64,000 nt of DNA from Rufibacter sediminis (GTDB lineage Bacteria; Bacteroidota; Bacteroidia; Cytophagales; Hymenobacteraceae), in assembly GCF_014269285.1 (NCBI RefSeq), contig NZ_JACOAF010000031.1, positions 1-64,000 on the forward strand, written 5' to 3'. Shown here one piece after another: positions 9,633 to 17,757 of the stretch (within the stretch, counting starts at the first letter, position 1; every line of letters begins with the position of its first letter). The translations under genes were made by a program, and so were the position numbers. Below the pieces are notes generated by a model that was not told the DNA's origin, did no database searches, and was given only the letters and a program-made list of their open reading frames with translations.

Positions 9633-9668
9633 GTTTCGGGGCTGTTTTTACAAATGCAGCCCCGAAAC
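9633..9668 (+). promoter_or_regulatory. Hairpin between susD and susE-like genes
   Basis: A perfect 12-bp inverted repeat (9633-9644 with 9657-9668, GTTTCGGGGCTG/CAGCCCCGAAAC) around a 12-base loop sits in the 171-bp susD-susE gap. Sequence and position resemble a family A copy. No long T tract follows, so partial termination or transcript stabilisation is more likely than full termination. Confidence 0.5.
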
Positions 9669-9759
9669 AACCAGCCTCAGTTGAGTTTTCGGTGGAACTG
9701 GGAAGACAGGTGTATCCAGCTGATTCTCCAAAAGAACGCAATTCCAAAAAATCGTCATC

Positions 9760-11466
9760 ATGAAAAAACTAAATATATTCTTTAAGCTTCTGGCCCTACT
9801 GTTTGTGGTAGGTGCCTGCGAGGAGCAAGATAACATTGAACCCATCGGGAACTGGGAGCTGAGTGCTCCGGTGCTGGCTGGTCCGGCAGAGAATGCCACC
9901 GTTACGTTAGACCAAAGCGCGCCAAACGCCGCTACCCGTTTTGAGTGGAGCCCTGCCGTGTCTAGCAAGAACTATGGCGTAACCTATAAGTTTGTGATAG
10001 ACTCTGCCGCCAATGCAGATTTTAGCACGCCTATCTTAAGCATGGCTACCGGGAATGGTGGTAAAAATACATTCATTGAGCCTACAGCGGCTCAAATAGA
10101 CCAAGCCTTGTCTTTGGCAGGTTATGACGCCAATACCACCGTCTCTTTAAAATGGGGAGTAGTGGCGCAGTCACTGAGCAAAGAGATGATTTCTACCGGC
10201 AAGCTACTTTCTTTAAAGCGCTTCCAAAATGAAACCACCACCCTGTACATTTCTGGCTCAGCCACTGAGAAAGGAACAGACGTGAACCAAGCCATCATGA
10301 TGCGCCCGCGCAAAGACAGCAATGGCAAACTAACTAATGTATTTGAAGCCTACACCAGGTTTACTGACGGCGGCACTTTCCAGTTCTACAGCCAGCCGAA
10401 CGCCAACTCAATCGTATTCGGAGGCGCTGGCAATGGGACCTTGCGTAAAAAAGGAACGCCCATTGCCGCACCTGGTGCTGGTACCTACCGTGTAACGGTT
10501 AACCTGAGCAACAACACCTACAGCTTCACTAAAATTGATAAATGGGCGGTCATAGGCGGCGCTTTTGCGGCCGGTTGGAGCGGAGAGGAGCCCCTAGAAT
10601 ACAAAGGGAATGGCATTTGGTCGGCCACGCTTAGTATTGAAAAAGCAGAAGATTTCATTTTTAGGGCCAACAGTGGCTGGGACATGGTGATGAAACGAGT
10701 AAAAGGCACTACCAATCAATTGGTGCAAGAGTCTCAGGCGGCCGCTGAAGGAAAGGAATTTGAAAACATTCCGGTCACCGCCACAGGCAAACATGTGGTT
10801 ACCTTAAACCTGTCTGGCGACCAGTACACCTATTCTTTGGTGAAAACCAACCGGCCTGCTTCCATGCCTGATAACCTATTCTTGTTGCAAGGCAATACGG
10901 TGGTAGCTGAATTTAGCGCAGATGGGGGCGTCTTCAAGTCAAATGTGTTCCTGGCACTGGAGAGCGGCAAAACCTATACCCTTAATTCAAAGAGAGACGG
11001 TTCTGGTACTGCTTTCACCACATCAGCTAAAATAGGGGAGACTACCTCTCCCAATGCAGATGCCGTGACAGCAACGGTGAACTTTGCGACCGGTAACGGG
11101 GCCATTGCCGTAAGCCGTGACCAAGCCTACCAGATCAATCTGGATTTTGATACAAACAAACTTACCTGGAAGTACTACAACATGAAGCTATTCCACTGGA
11201 GCAATTGGGATACGCGTGATGAGTTTGTCATGACTTACAAGCATCCGTACATCTTTGAGGGCACTCATGCGCTGCAAGCGAACTATGAGATGAAGTTCAA
11301 CTCGCCTTGGGATGTGGAATTTGGTACTAACAGTACTGCGTTGAGCGGCACCATGACCCACAAAGGGGCTAACTACAAAGGCATTACCCAGGCAGGTACT
11401 TACAAGGCAACTATCACGGTGGCCAATGATTACAAAACCGCTGAATATTCCTTCGTGAAACAATAA
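9760..11466 (+). CDS. SusE/SusF-like outer-membrane glycan-binding lipoprotein
   Basis: Surface lipoprotein of the SusE type that retains glycan at the cell surface. The lipobox is VVGAC (Cys20). Residues of about 30-150 match the SusE N-terminal fold (WELSAPVLAGPAENATV and FEWSPAVSSKNYGVTYKFVI, with KWGVVA). Repeated carbohydrate-binding-like modules follow, each with an ALxLxxG-type start and a YTFSLVK-like strand (for example WAVIGGAFAAGWSGEEPLEY and the C-terminal AGTYKATITVANDYKTAEYS). At 568 residues it is longer than SusE of Bacteroides, in keeping with extra modules. It ends before a strong terminator, so it likely closes the susCDE transcript. Confidence 0.85.
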   Translation: MKKLNIFFKLLALLFVVGACEEQDNIEPIGNWELSAPVLAGPAENATVTLDQSAPNAATRFEWSPAVSSKNYGVTYKFVIDSAANADFSTPILSMATGNGGKNTFIEPTAAQIDQALSLAGYDANTTVSLKWGVVAQSLSKEMISTGKLLSLKRFQNETTTLYISGSATEKGTDVNQAIMMRPRKDSNGKLTNVFEAYTRFTDGGTFQFYSQPNANSIVFGGAGNGTLRKKGTPIAAPGAGTYRVTVNLSNNTYSFTKIDKWAVIGGAFAAGWSGEEPLEYKGNGIWSATLSIEKAEDFIFRANSGWDMVMKRVKGTTNQLVQESQAAAEGKEFENIPVTATGKHVVTLNLSGDQYTYSLVKTNRPASMPDNLFLLQGNTVVAEFSADGGVFKSNVFLALESGKTYTLNSKRDGSGTAFTTSAKIGETTSPNADAVTATVNFATGNGAIAVSRDQAYQINLDFDTNKLTWKYYNMKLFHWSNWDTRDEFVMTYKHPYIFEGTHALQANYEMKFNSPWDVEFGTNSTALSGTMTHKGANYKGITQAGTYKATITVANDYKTAEYSFVKQ

Positions 11467-11470
11467 CATG

Positions 11471-11513
11471 AAGTCGGGTGCCTAAGGTGATACACCGGGT
11501 ACCCGACTTTTTT
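11471..11513 (+). terminator. Rho-independent terminator after susE
   Basis: Arms AAGTCGGGT (11471-11479) and ACCCGACTT (11501-11509) with an inner GGTG/CACC stem, followed by TTTTTT. It separates susCDE from the GH30 genes, which may therefore have their own promoter or rely on read-through. Confidence 0.85.
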
Positions 11514-11706
11514 AGTGTAGGGAATGAAGTTCCTGTTTCTGGCCTGGTTTCGTGAAACGAAGGCAAAAACGGGGAGAGACTTATTGCCTTTCTCGGTCTG
11601 TGGAGGAGAGCGGCTGGTTTTGCGGCAGATGTAGGAGGAGTAAAAATTGAAACTGCGGCTTCTGGAAAGAGCCTTTCTGATGAAGTCGCCAAATACCTAA
11701 GGAATT

Positions 11707-13176
11707 ATGCGAGTACCTTTTTCAAACAAAGTAGCTAAATTTTTAAGCCTGGCAATATTAGGCGGTTGGCTGAGCGGCTGCGGCGAGAAGTCTGACCCAG
11801 CGCCTGCCCCGCCACCGCCACCCGTGGTGTCTGGTCCTAGCCAAGTAGCGTTCTGGTTAACTAACCCAGACAGGTCTGTGCAGTTTAAGAAGCAAGGCGT
11901 GGCGCTCAACTTCAAAACCGAGACCAATAACAACCTCACCATTGACCTTGACACCACGCAGACCTACCAGACTGTGGACGGCTTTGGGTACACCTTAACC
12001 ACCGGCAGCGCCTACGTGCTCAACCAGATGGCCTCAACCAGCCGGGCCGATTTGCTGAAAGAGTTGTTCGCGGATGACAGCGAGGAAAACACCATTGGCG
12101 TGAGTTACCTGCGCCTGAACGTGGGTGCCTCTGACCTAAGCCCTACAGTGTATTCGTATCAAGATGTGATGGGCACCGCGTTTAGCCTGGCACCTGACCA
12201 GGCCTATTACATTCCGGTGCTCAAGGAGATTCTGGCCATCAACCCGGCTATCAAGCTCCTGGCCTCGCCGTGGTCGGCCCCGGCCTGGATGAAAACCAAC
12301 AACAGCCCCAAAGGTGGTTCGTTGAGGGCTGAGTACTATGATGACTACGCCGAGTATTTAGTGAACTACATCCAGGACATGAAAGCGGCTGGTATCACCA
12401 TTGACGCCATCACCATTCAGAATGAGCCTCTGCATGACGGTAACAACCCCAGCATGTACATGTCGGCGCAAGACCAGGCGGATTTTGTGAAGAACAACAT
12501 TGGGCCGGCGTTAAGGGCCGCGAATCTGGCTACCAAAATCATCCTGTACGACCACAACCTAGACCATGTGGATTACCCCATCAGCATTATGAATGACCCG
12601 GCGGCGAAGCAATACGTGGACGGGTCGGCTTTTCACCTGTACGCCGGAAACATTGCAGCTATGACCACGGTGCACAATGCGCACCCAGACAAGAACGTGT
12701 ACTTCACCGAGCAATGGGTGGGGGCCAACGACGGGGACTTTGCCTCCAACCTCAAATGGCACATGACCAACGTAATCATTGGCTCTATGCGCAACTGGAG
12801 CAGGAACGCCTTGGAGTGGAACCTGACCGCCGATGCCAACAACCGGCCATACACCGATGGAGGTTGTAACACCTGTCTACCAGCCGTAACGGTGAACGGG
12901 AACAATGTGACCCGTAACGTAGCCTACTACACCATCGCGCACGCGTCCAAGTTTGTGCGTCCGGGCTCGGTGCGGGTGAAAACCACGCTCCTAAATGCAC
13001 AGAACACAGAGGTGTTCAATACTCTGCAACACGTAGCCTTCAAGAACTCAGAGGGCAAAAAGGTATTACTGGTGCAGAATGAAACCGGAGCAGACCAGAC
13101 CTTCAACATTAGATACCGTGGTCAGATTGTCTCTTCAACCTTGAGAGGCGGTGCAGTGGGTACCTACGTTTGGTAA
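11707..13176 (+). CDS. Glycoside hydrolase family 30 lipoprotein (copy 1)
   Basis: Retaining beta-glycosidase of clan GH-A, family GH30. The lipoprotein signal ends at LSGC (Cys25), followed by a Pro-rich linker. The barrel begins at TVDGFGYTLTTGSAY. The catalytic pair is visible: acid/base Glu240 in IQNEP and nucleophile Glu335 in YFTEQW. A beta-sandwich side domain wraps both ends (FWLTNPDRS at the start, RGGAVGTYVW at the end). Known GH30 substrates include beta-1,6-glucan, glucosylceramide and xylan; the motifs do not decide between them, though the locus type recalls the Bacteroides thetaiotaomicron beta-1,6-glucan locus with a GH30_3 enzyme. It is closely related to the next gene. Confidence 0.93.
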   Translation: MRVPFSNKVAKFLSLAILGGWLSGCGEKSDPAPAPPPPPVVSGPSQVAFWLTNPDRSVQFKKQGVALNFKTETNNNLTIDLDTTQTYQTVDGFGYTLTTGSAYVLNQMASTSRADLLKELFADDSEENTIGVSYLRLNVGASDLSPTVYSYQDVMGTAFSLAPDQAYYIPVLKEILAINPAIKLLASPWSAPAWMKTNNSPKGGSLRAEYYDDYAEYLVNYIQDMKAAGITIDAITIQNEPLHDGNNPSMYMSAQDQADFVKNNIGPALRAANLATKIILYDHNLDHVDYPISIMNDPAAKQYVDGSAFHLYAGNIAAMTTVHNAHPDKNVYFTEQWVGANDGDFASNLKWHMTNVIIGSMRNWSRNALEWNLTADANNRPYTDGGCNTCLPAVTVNGNNVTRNVAYYTIAHASKFVRPGSVRVKTTLLNAQNTEVFNTLQHVAFKNSEGKKVLLVQNETGADQTFNIRYRGQIVSSTLRGGAVGTYVW

Positions 13177-13185
13177 ACCAATTCA

Positions 13186-13225
13186 CTGTTTAGCGGCTGT
13201 TTTTGGTAAAACGGCCGCTAAACAG
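13186..13225. repeat. Family A intergenic hairpin repeat (perfect outer arms)
   Basis: CTGTTTAGCGGC (13186-13197) pairs perfectly with GCCGCTAAACAG (13214-13225); inner GTTTT and AAAAC also pair. It lies 10 bp after the first GH30 stop. The outer sequence differs from other copies, but pairing is kept. Confidence 0.75.
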
Positions 13226-13315
13226 AATTATCTAAGTTTGTGAACTTCTTCCTCTTCCTAGGAGCTGCTCAATCAAGTAGCTTCTTAGAGGTTAGACTCT
13301 TTTTATTTCAAATTC

Positions 13316-14749
13316 ATGATTCATTCCCTCAAAAAACAGTGGGTGCACACTCTACTCATCGGTGGGCTATGCCTAAGCGGTGCGGTAAGCTGTACCTCTA
13401 ACAAAAGCCTTTTCTCTAAAAATGAGGCCGATCTTTGGCTGACCACCCCTGACAAATCAGCGCTTTTCCAGAAACAAACGCAGCCCCTGACGTTCACAGA
13501 TGCGGCGGCTTCGGCTACCTCCGTGATTGACATTGATGACCAGCAGACGTTCCAGACCATGGATGGGTTTGGCTACACTTTGACCGGCGGCAGCGCGTAC
13601 CACCTGCACAAAATGACACCAGCCGCGCGGGCGGCCATCCTGAAAGAACTCTTCGCGACGGACGGAAACAACATTGGCGTGAGTTACCTGCGCGTGAGCA
13701 TCGGCGCGTCTGACCTGGATGAGAAGGTATTCTCCTACAATGACCTACCGGAGGGCCAGACCGACCCTAACCTGGAGAAGTTCAGCCTGGCGCCGGACCG
13801 CGAGTTCCTGCTTCCCGTTTTGAAGGAGATTCTGGCCATTAACCCCAAGATCATGATTCTGGGCTCGCCGTGGTCGCCGCCCACCTGGATGAAGACGAAC
13901 AACAACTCCAAAGGCGGTTCCCTGAAGCCGGAGTGGTACGATGCCTACGCCAAGTACTTCGTGAAATACGTGCAGGAAATGCAGAAAGAAGGCATTACCA
14001 TTGATGCCATCACGGTGCAAAACGAGCCGCTGCACCCGGGCAACAACCCCAGTCTGCTCATGCTCGCGCCTGATCAGGCGGTGTTCGTGAAGAACCATTT
14101 AGGGCCTGCTTTTCAGAAAGCGAACGTAAAAACCAAGATCATCCTCTACGACCACAACCTGGACCGTCCGGATTACCCGATCTCTATTCTGAACGATCCG
14201 GAGGCGAAGAAATACATTGACGGCTCGGCGTTCCACCTGTACGGCGGTAAGATTGAGGCGATGTCTGAGGTGCACAATGCCCACCCCGATAAAAACGTGT
14301 ACTTCACCGAGCAGTGGATTGGCGCGCCCGGCAAGTTCCCCGGCGACCTGAAATGGCACGTGCGCGAACTGATCATCGGGGCACCGCGCAACTGGTCCCG
14401 CAACGTGCTGGAATGGAACCTGGCCGCCGATCCGCAGCAGAAACCCCACACGCCCGGCGGTTGCACCGAGTGCCTGGGTGCCCTGACCATCGATGGCGAC
14501 AAGGTGATCCGGAACCCGGCTTATTACATCATCGCGCACGCGTCAAAGTTTGTGCGTCCGGGCTCCGTGCGGATTGCTTCCAATATTCCAACCAACCTGC
14601 CGAACGTCGCTTTCAAAACTCCGAAGGGCGAGCGCGTGGTCATCGTGCTGAACAACGGCGAGGCCAGTGAAACATTCCACATCCGGCATAAAGGCAAAGC
14701 GGTTTCGGCTACGTTGGCGGCGGGTGCGGTAGGCACGTACGTCTGGTAA
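13316..14749 (+). CDS. Glycoside hydrolase family 30 lipoprotein (copy 2, tandem paralogue)
   Basis: Second GH30, clearly a tandem duplicate of the first: the same frame of motifs (DGFGYTLTGGSAYHL, NIGVSYLRVSIGASDL, SPWSPPTWMKTNN, HASKFVRPGSVR) and the same C-terminus GAVGTYVW. The catalytic pair is Glu237 (QNEP) and Glu332 (FTEQW). The lipobox is GAVSC at about residues 22-26. It lacks the Pro-rich linker of copy 1 and has a short insertion with FSYNDLPEGQTDPN. Codon use is more GC-rich than copy 1. Probably surface or periplasmic, acting on the same glycan or a branched form of it. Confidence 0.93.
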   Translation: MIHSLKKQWVHTLLIGGLCLSGAVSCTSNKSLFSKNEADLWLTTPDKSALFQKQTQPLTFTDAAASATSVIDIDDQQTFQTMDGFGYTLTGGSAYHLHKMTPAARAAILKELFATDGNNIGVSYLRVSIGASDLDEKVFSYNDLPEGQTDPNLEKFSLAPDREFLLPVLKEILAINPKIMILGSPWSPPTWMKTNNNSKGGSLKPEWYDAYAKYFVKYVQEMQKEGITIDAITVQNEPLHPGNNPSLLMLAPDQAVFVKNHLGPAFQKANVKTKIILYDHNLDRPDYPISILNDPEAKKYIDGSAFHLYGGKIEAMSEVHNAHPDKNVYFTEQWIGAPGKFPGDLKWHVRELIIGAPRNWSRNVLEWNLAADPQQKPHTPGGCTECLGALTIDGDKVIRNPAYYIIAHASKFVRPGSVRIASNIPTNLPNVAFKTPKGERVVIVLNNGEASETFHIRHKGKAVSATLAAGAVGTYVW

Positions 14750-14769
14750 ACCTGAAAAGCGCCATCGTT

Positions 14770-14809
14770 CTGTTTTGGGGCCGTTTTAAGGAAAGGATGC
14801 CCAAAACAG
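14770..14809. repeat. Family A intergenic hairpin repeat
   Basis: CTGTTTTGGG pairs with CCCAAAACAG around a central CCGTTTTAAGGAAAGG. It lies 20 bp after the second GH30 stop, the same position as the copy after the first GH30. Confidence 0.7.
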
Positions 14810-14887
14810 CGTTACTTCAGAGAGCAAGAAGCCGCTTTTCGCTCCTGCTCTCCATTATTCAATCACTCCAATCATTCATTGACAGAA

Positions 14888-16366
14888 ATGAAGAAAATAC
14901 ATTCCCTTGCATCTTTCACCCTGCTGGCAGCGGGCCTCGCCGTTTCCTGCTCGCAGATCAAAACCAGCCAAAGCAAAAGCAGCAGCAACAACTTTCAGGT
15001 AGACAACCGAAGCGTGACGGTCTACACCACGGCTAAAGACACCGATCTGCGCCTGTCGCAGAACGGAACGCTGCGGTTCCAGGACTTCGGGCAGCCGTTG
15101 GAGACGCAGGTCTGCGTGTTCGTGGACCCGAACAAGACGTTCCAGACGATGGTGGGCATCGGCGGAGCCATCACCGATGCCACTGCGGAGACCTTCGCCA
15201 GAATACCGAAGGACAAGCAGCAGGAGATCATGAAGGCGTACTATGACCCTACCAACGGCATCGGGTACACGCTGGGTAGAACCACCATCCACAGCAGTGA
15301 CTTCGCCAGCGGCTCTTACACCTACATAGAAGAGGGCGACAAAGACCTGAAGACCTTCAGCGTGAAGCACGACGAGCAGTACCGTATTCCGTTTATCAAG
15401 CAAGCCATTACGGCCGCCGGCGGAAAACTGACCATGTACGTGAGCCCCTGGAGCCCACCCGCCTTCATGAAAGACACCAAAACCATGTTGAAGGGCGGGA
15501 AACTGCTGCCCGAGTATCGTCAGAACTGGGCGAACTATTACATCAAGTTCATCAACGCGTATGAGCAGGCGGGTATTCCTATCTGGGGCTTGAGTGTGCA
15601 GAACGAACCCATGGCGAAGCAAACTTGGGAATCCTGCATCTTCACCGGCGAGGAAGAACGCGATTTCATCAAGGAGTATCTGGGACCAACGCTGCACAAA
15701 AGCGGCATGAAAGACAAAAAGCTGATTGCCTGGGACCACAACCGCGACCTCATCTACCAACGCGCCAGCACCGTCTTGAACGATCCCGAGGCCGCCAAGT
15801 ACGTGTGGGGCATCGGGTACCACTGGTACGAGACCTGGACCGGCTCCGACATGCTGTTTGATAACCTTCGGAAAGTGAAAGAGACCTTCCCGGAGACCAA
15901 CCTTATCTTCACCGAAGGTTGCATCGAGAAGTTCGATTTTAACCGGATCAACGACTGGTCTTTGGGCGAGCGCTACGGTTACTCCATGGTAAACGACTTC
16001 AACGCCGGCACCGTGGCCTGGACCGATTGGAACATGGTGCTGGACGAGAAAGGTGGCCCCAACCACGTGGGCAACTTCTGCTTCGCGCCCATCCACGCCG
16101 ACACCCGCACCGGCAAGGTGCACTACACCAACAGCTACTACTACCTGGGCCATTTCTCCAAGTTCGTGAAGCCGGGGGCCAAGCGCATCATCAGTTCCTC
16201 TAACCGCGATGCCCTGCAAACCACCGCCTTCCTGAACCCAGACGGAAAGGTAGCCGTGATCGTGCTCAACACCACCGACAAACCGCTGGACTACAAGCTC
16301 TGGATCAACGGCAAAGCCGCCGATGCCAAGAGCCTGCCGCACTCCATCGCTACGCTGGTGCTGTAA
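14888..16366 (+). CDS. Glycoside hydrolase family 30 lipoprotein (copy 3, divergent subgroup)
   Basis: Third GH30, more distant from the other two and closer to classical glucosylceramidase/beta-1,6-glucanase members: GIGGAITDATAETFARI, SPWSPPAFMKD, and a DWNMVLDEKGGPNHV segment typical of GH30 subfamilies 1-3. Acid/base is Glu240 (VQNEP), nucleophile Glu343 (IFTEGC). The lipoprotein signal is MKKIHSLASFTLLAAGLAVSC. The ATG at 14888 is chosen; a TTG nine bases earlier would add MTE in front of the normal signal-peptide start. The difference between this and the tandem pair suggests complementary endo and exo roles, which is inference. Confidence 0.93.
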   Translation: MKKIHSLASFTLLAAGLAVSCSQIKTSQSKSSSNNFQVDNRSVTVYTTAKDTDLRLSQNGTLRFQDFGQPLETQVCVFVDPNKTFQTMVGIGGAITDATAETFARIPKDKQQEIMKAYYDPTNGIGYTLGRTTIHSSDFASGSYTYIEEGDKDLKTFSVKHDEQYRIPFIKQAITAAGGKLTMYVSPWSPPAFMKDTKTMLKGGKLLPEYRQNWANYYIKFINAYEQAGIPIWGLSVQNEPMAKQTWESCIFTGEEERDFIKEYLGPTLHKSGMKDKKLIAWDHNRDLIYQRASTVLNDPEAAKYVWGIGYHWYETWTGSDMLFDNLRKVKETFPETNLIFTEGCIEKFDFNRINDWSLGERYGYSMVNDFNAGTVAWTDWNMVLDEKGGPNHVGNFCFAPIHADTRTGKVHYTNSYYYLGHFSKFVKPGAKRIISSSNRDALQTTAFLNPDGKVAVIVLNTTDKPLDYKLWINGKAADAKSLPHSIATLVL

Positions 16367-16390
16367 GGAATCTGCTTCAGGAATGCTTTT

Positions 16391-16458
16391 CAGGAAGACG
16401 CGGGTGAAAGCCTGCGTCTTCCTGTTTAGGACCGTTTTCCTGAAAGTAGGACTGAATC
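16391..16458 (+). terminator. Terminator hairpin of GH30 copy 3 fused to a family A repeat
   Basis: CAGGAAGACGC (16391-16401) pairs with GCGTCTTCCTG (16414-16424), followed by TTT. A family A repeat (GTTTAGGACCG...GTAGGACTGAAT) continues to 16458. Confidence 0.65.
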
Positions 16459-16490
16459 TCTTTTATGGTAGCACCGGTAATTCAGTGCCA

Positions 16491-16583
16491 TTGTTGGTGT
16501 TATCACCAACCACCCTATTGGCTACCTTCTCAAAATTGCCTTGGACTGAATTAGGTAGTAGTTGGTGGTGATAATACCAACAA
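16491..16583. repeat. Inverted repeat in the gene-free stretch between GH30 and pirin
   Basis: TTGTTGGTGTTATCACCAAC near 16491-16511 is mirrored by TTGGTGGTGATAATACCAAC near 16562-16581 with about 50 bp between. Each arm is itself nearly palindromic (GGTGTTATCACC). No gene is seen in 16367-16726. Confidence 0.5.
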
Positions 16584-16590
16584 CGGCAGA

Positions 16591-16646
16591 AGCTTTAAAA
16601 CAAAACAGACGCAGGCTTTTGCCTGCGTCTGTTTTGTTTTAAAGCT
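16591..16646. terminator. Perfect 26-bp palindrome, terminator of the pirin gene
   Basis: Positions 16591-16616 and 16621-16646 are exact reverse complements (core CAGACGCAGGC/GCCTGCGTCTG) around a TTTT loop. A family A-like half (CTGTTTTTCTGAAAGTGGACCTGAAT) continues to 16672. The core repeats part of the terminator at 16391-16424, so the two look like copies of one element. It serves the convergent GH30 and pirin genes. Confidence 0.75.
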
Positions 16647-16726
16647 GTTTTTCTGAAAGTGGACCTGAATCGCTTTCCTTTAATTTCACAGATAATCTCC
16701 TGGGCAGCAAAAAAGCGGCTTCTCCC

Positions 16727-17641
16727 TCAGGAAAGCGCCTGCGGCGAAGGGCTACCGGCGGGCCGTGATTTGTCTTCGGGGAGCGGTACGTATTCTTGGT
16801 TATCCGTGGGCGGCAACAGGATGCGGCCTTCTTTCCAGTCGGCTTTGGCTTGTTCAATGCGCTCTTTCCGGCTGGAGACGAAATTCCACCAGATGAAGCG
16901 TTCGCCCAGCGGTTCGCCGCCCAGCAGCATGAGGGTGGTGGGCTCTTTGGCCAGAATGATAGGATCCACGCCTTTGGTGAACACAAGCATCTGGCCCGCG
17001 GAATAGGTGCGGCCGGAGACTTCCACGCTTCCTTTGGCCACGTAAATGCCCCGCTCCGGATGCTCTTTGGGTAACCCGAAGCGGGCGCCCTGGTCCAGCA
17101 CCACGTGCAGGTAGAAGAGCGGGGAGTGCGTTTTGACGCCGTTTCGCAGACCATAGGCATCGCCAGCAATCAGGCGCATCCAGACACCGGCATCGGTGTA
17201 AATAGGAAGTTGTTCAGGTTTGTAGTTGTCGAAGGCGGGGGCGGCTTCCTCGTCTTTCTCGGGTAGGGCCACCCAGGTCTGAATCATTTCCAACTCTCCG
17301 CCCGCCAAAGTGGCCGGGTCTTCAAAACGTTCTGAGTGGGCAATGCCGCTGCCCGCCGTCATCCAGTTCACCTCGCCGGGGCGGATGATCTGCTCCACGC
17401 CCAGACTGTCGCGGTGCATGACCTGGCCGCCAAACAGGTAACTGACCGTAGACAAACCAATGTGCGGATGCGGCAATACGTCCAGATTGGTAATCAAGGG
17501 CGGCTGCAGGTCTACCGGACCGGCGTGGTCCATGAAAATGAAAGGGCCCACCATGCGGCGTTGGCGGAAAGGCAGAATCCGGCGCACATCCATTCCGGGG
17601 GCCAGGGAGGCTTTTCGGGCTTCTATGACAATGTCCAGCAT
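16727..17641 (-). CDS. Pirin family protein
   Basis: Bicupin pirin-like protein. The N-terminal cupin shows the metal-binding set: PHPHIGLSTVSYLFGG supplies two histidines, and MHRDSLG and GSGIAHSERF further ones (with WMTAGSG between). Known pirins bind iron, and some act as quercetin dioxygenases; the molecular role here is unknown. At 304 residues it is complete, with a second cupin in the C-terminal half (VYVAKGSVEVSGRTYSAGQ). It is on the opposite strand from the polysaccharide locus and not obviously part of it. Confidence 0.92.
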   Translation of the reverse strand: MLDIVIEARKASLAPGMDVRRILPFRQRRMVGPFIFMDHAGPVDLQPPLITNLDVLPHPHIGLSTVSYLFGGQVMHRDSLGVEQIIRPGEVNWMTAGSGIAHSERFEDPATLAGGELEMIQTWVALPEKDEEAAPAFDNYKPEQLPIYTDAGVWMRLIAGDAYGLRNGVKTHSPLFYLHVVLDQGARFGLPKEHPERGIYVAKGSVEVSGRTYSAGQMLVFTKGVDPIILAKEPTTLMLLGGEPLGERFIWWNFVSSRKERIEQAKADWKEGRILLPPTDNQEYVPLPEDKSRPAGSPSPQALS

Positions 17642-17644
17642 GTT

Positions 17645-17684
17645 CTGTTTTAGGTGTGTTTTTATGAAGATAGCTGAAAAACAG
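17645..17684. repeat. Family A-like hairpin in the pirin 5' region
   Basis: CTGTTTT at 17645-17651 pairs with AAAACAG at 17678-17684; the centre is degenerate. It sits just upstream of the pirin ATG, one of the few copies next to a start rather than a stop. Confidence 0.4.
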
Positions 17685-17757
17685 AAGCATACAAAGACTT
17701 TTCCGCAAAGCGGGAAGGCGGTGAAGGAGGACGGGGTATCAGCCGTTGGCCAGAATC

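Noticed and set aside
14876-16342. 488-codon frame antisense to the third GH30
   Set aside because: A long antisense frame produced by codon bias in a GC-rich gene; no recognisable domain, while the plus strand has full GH30 motifs.
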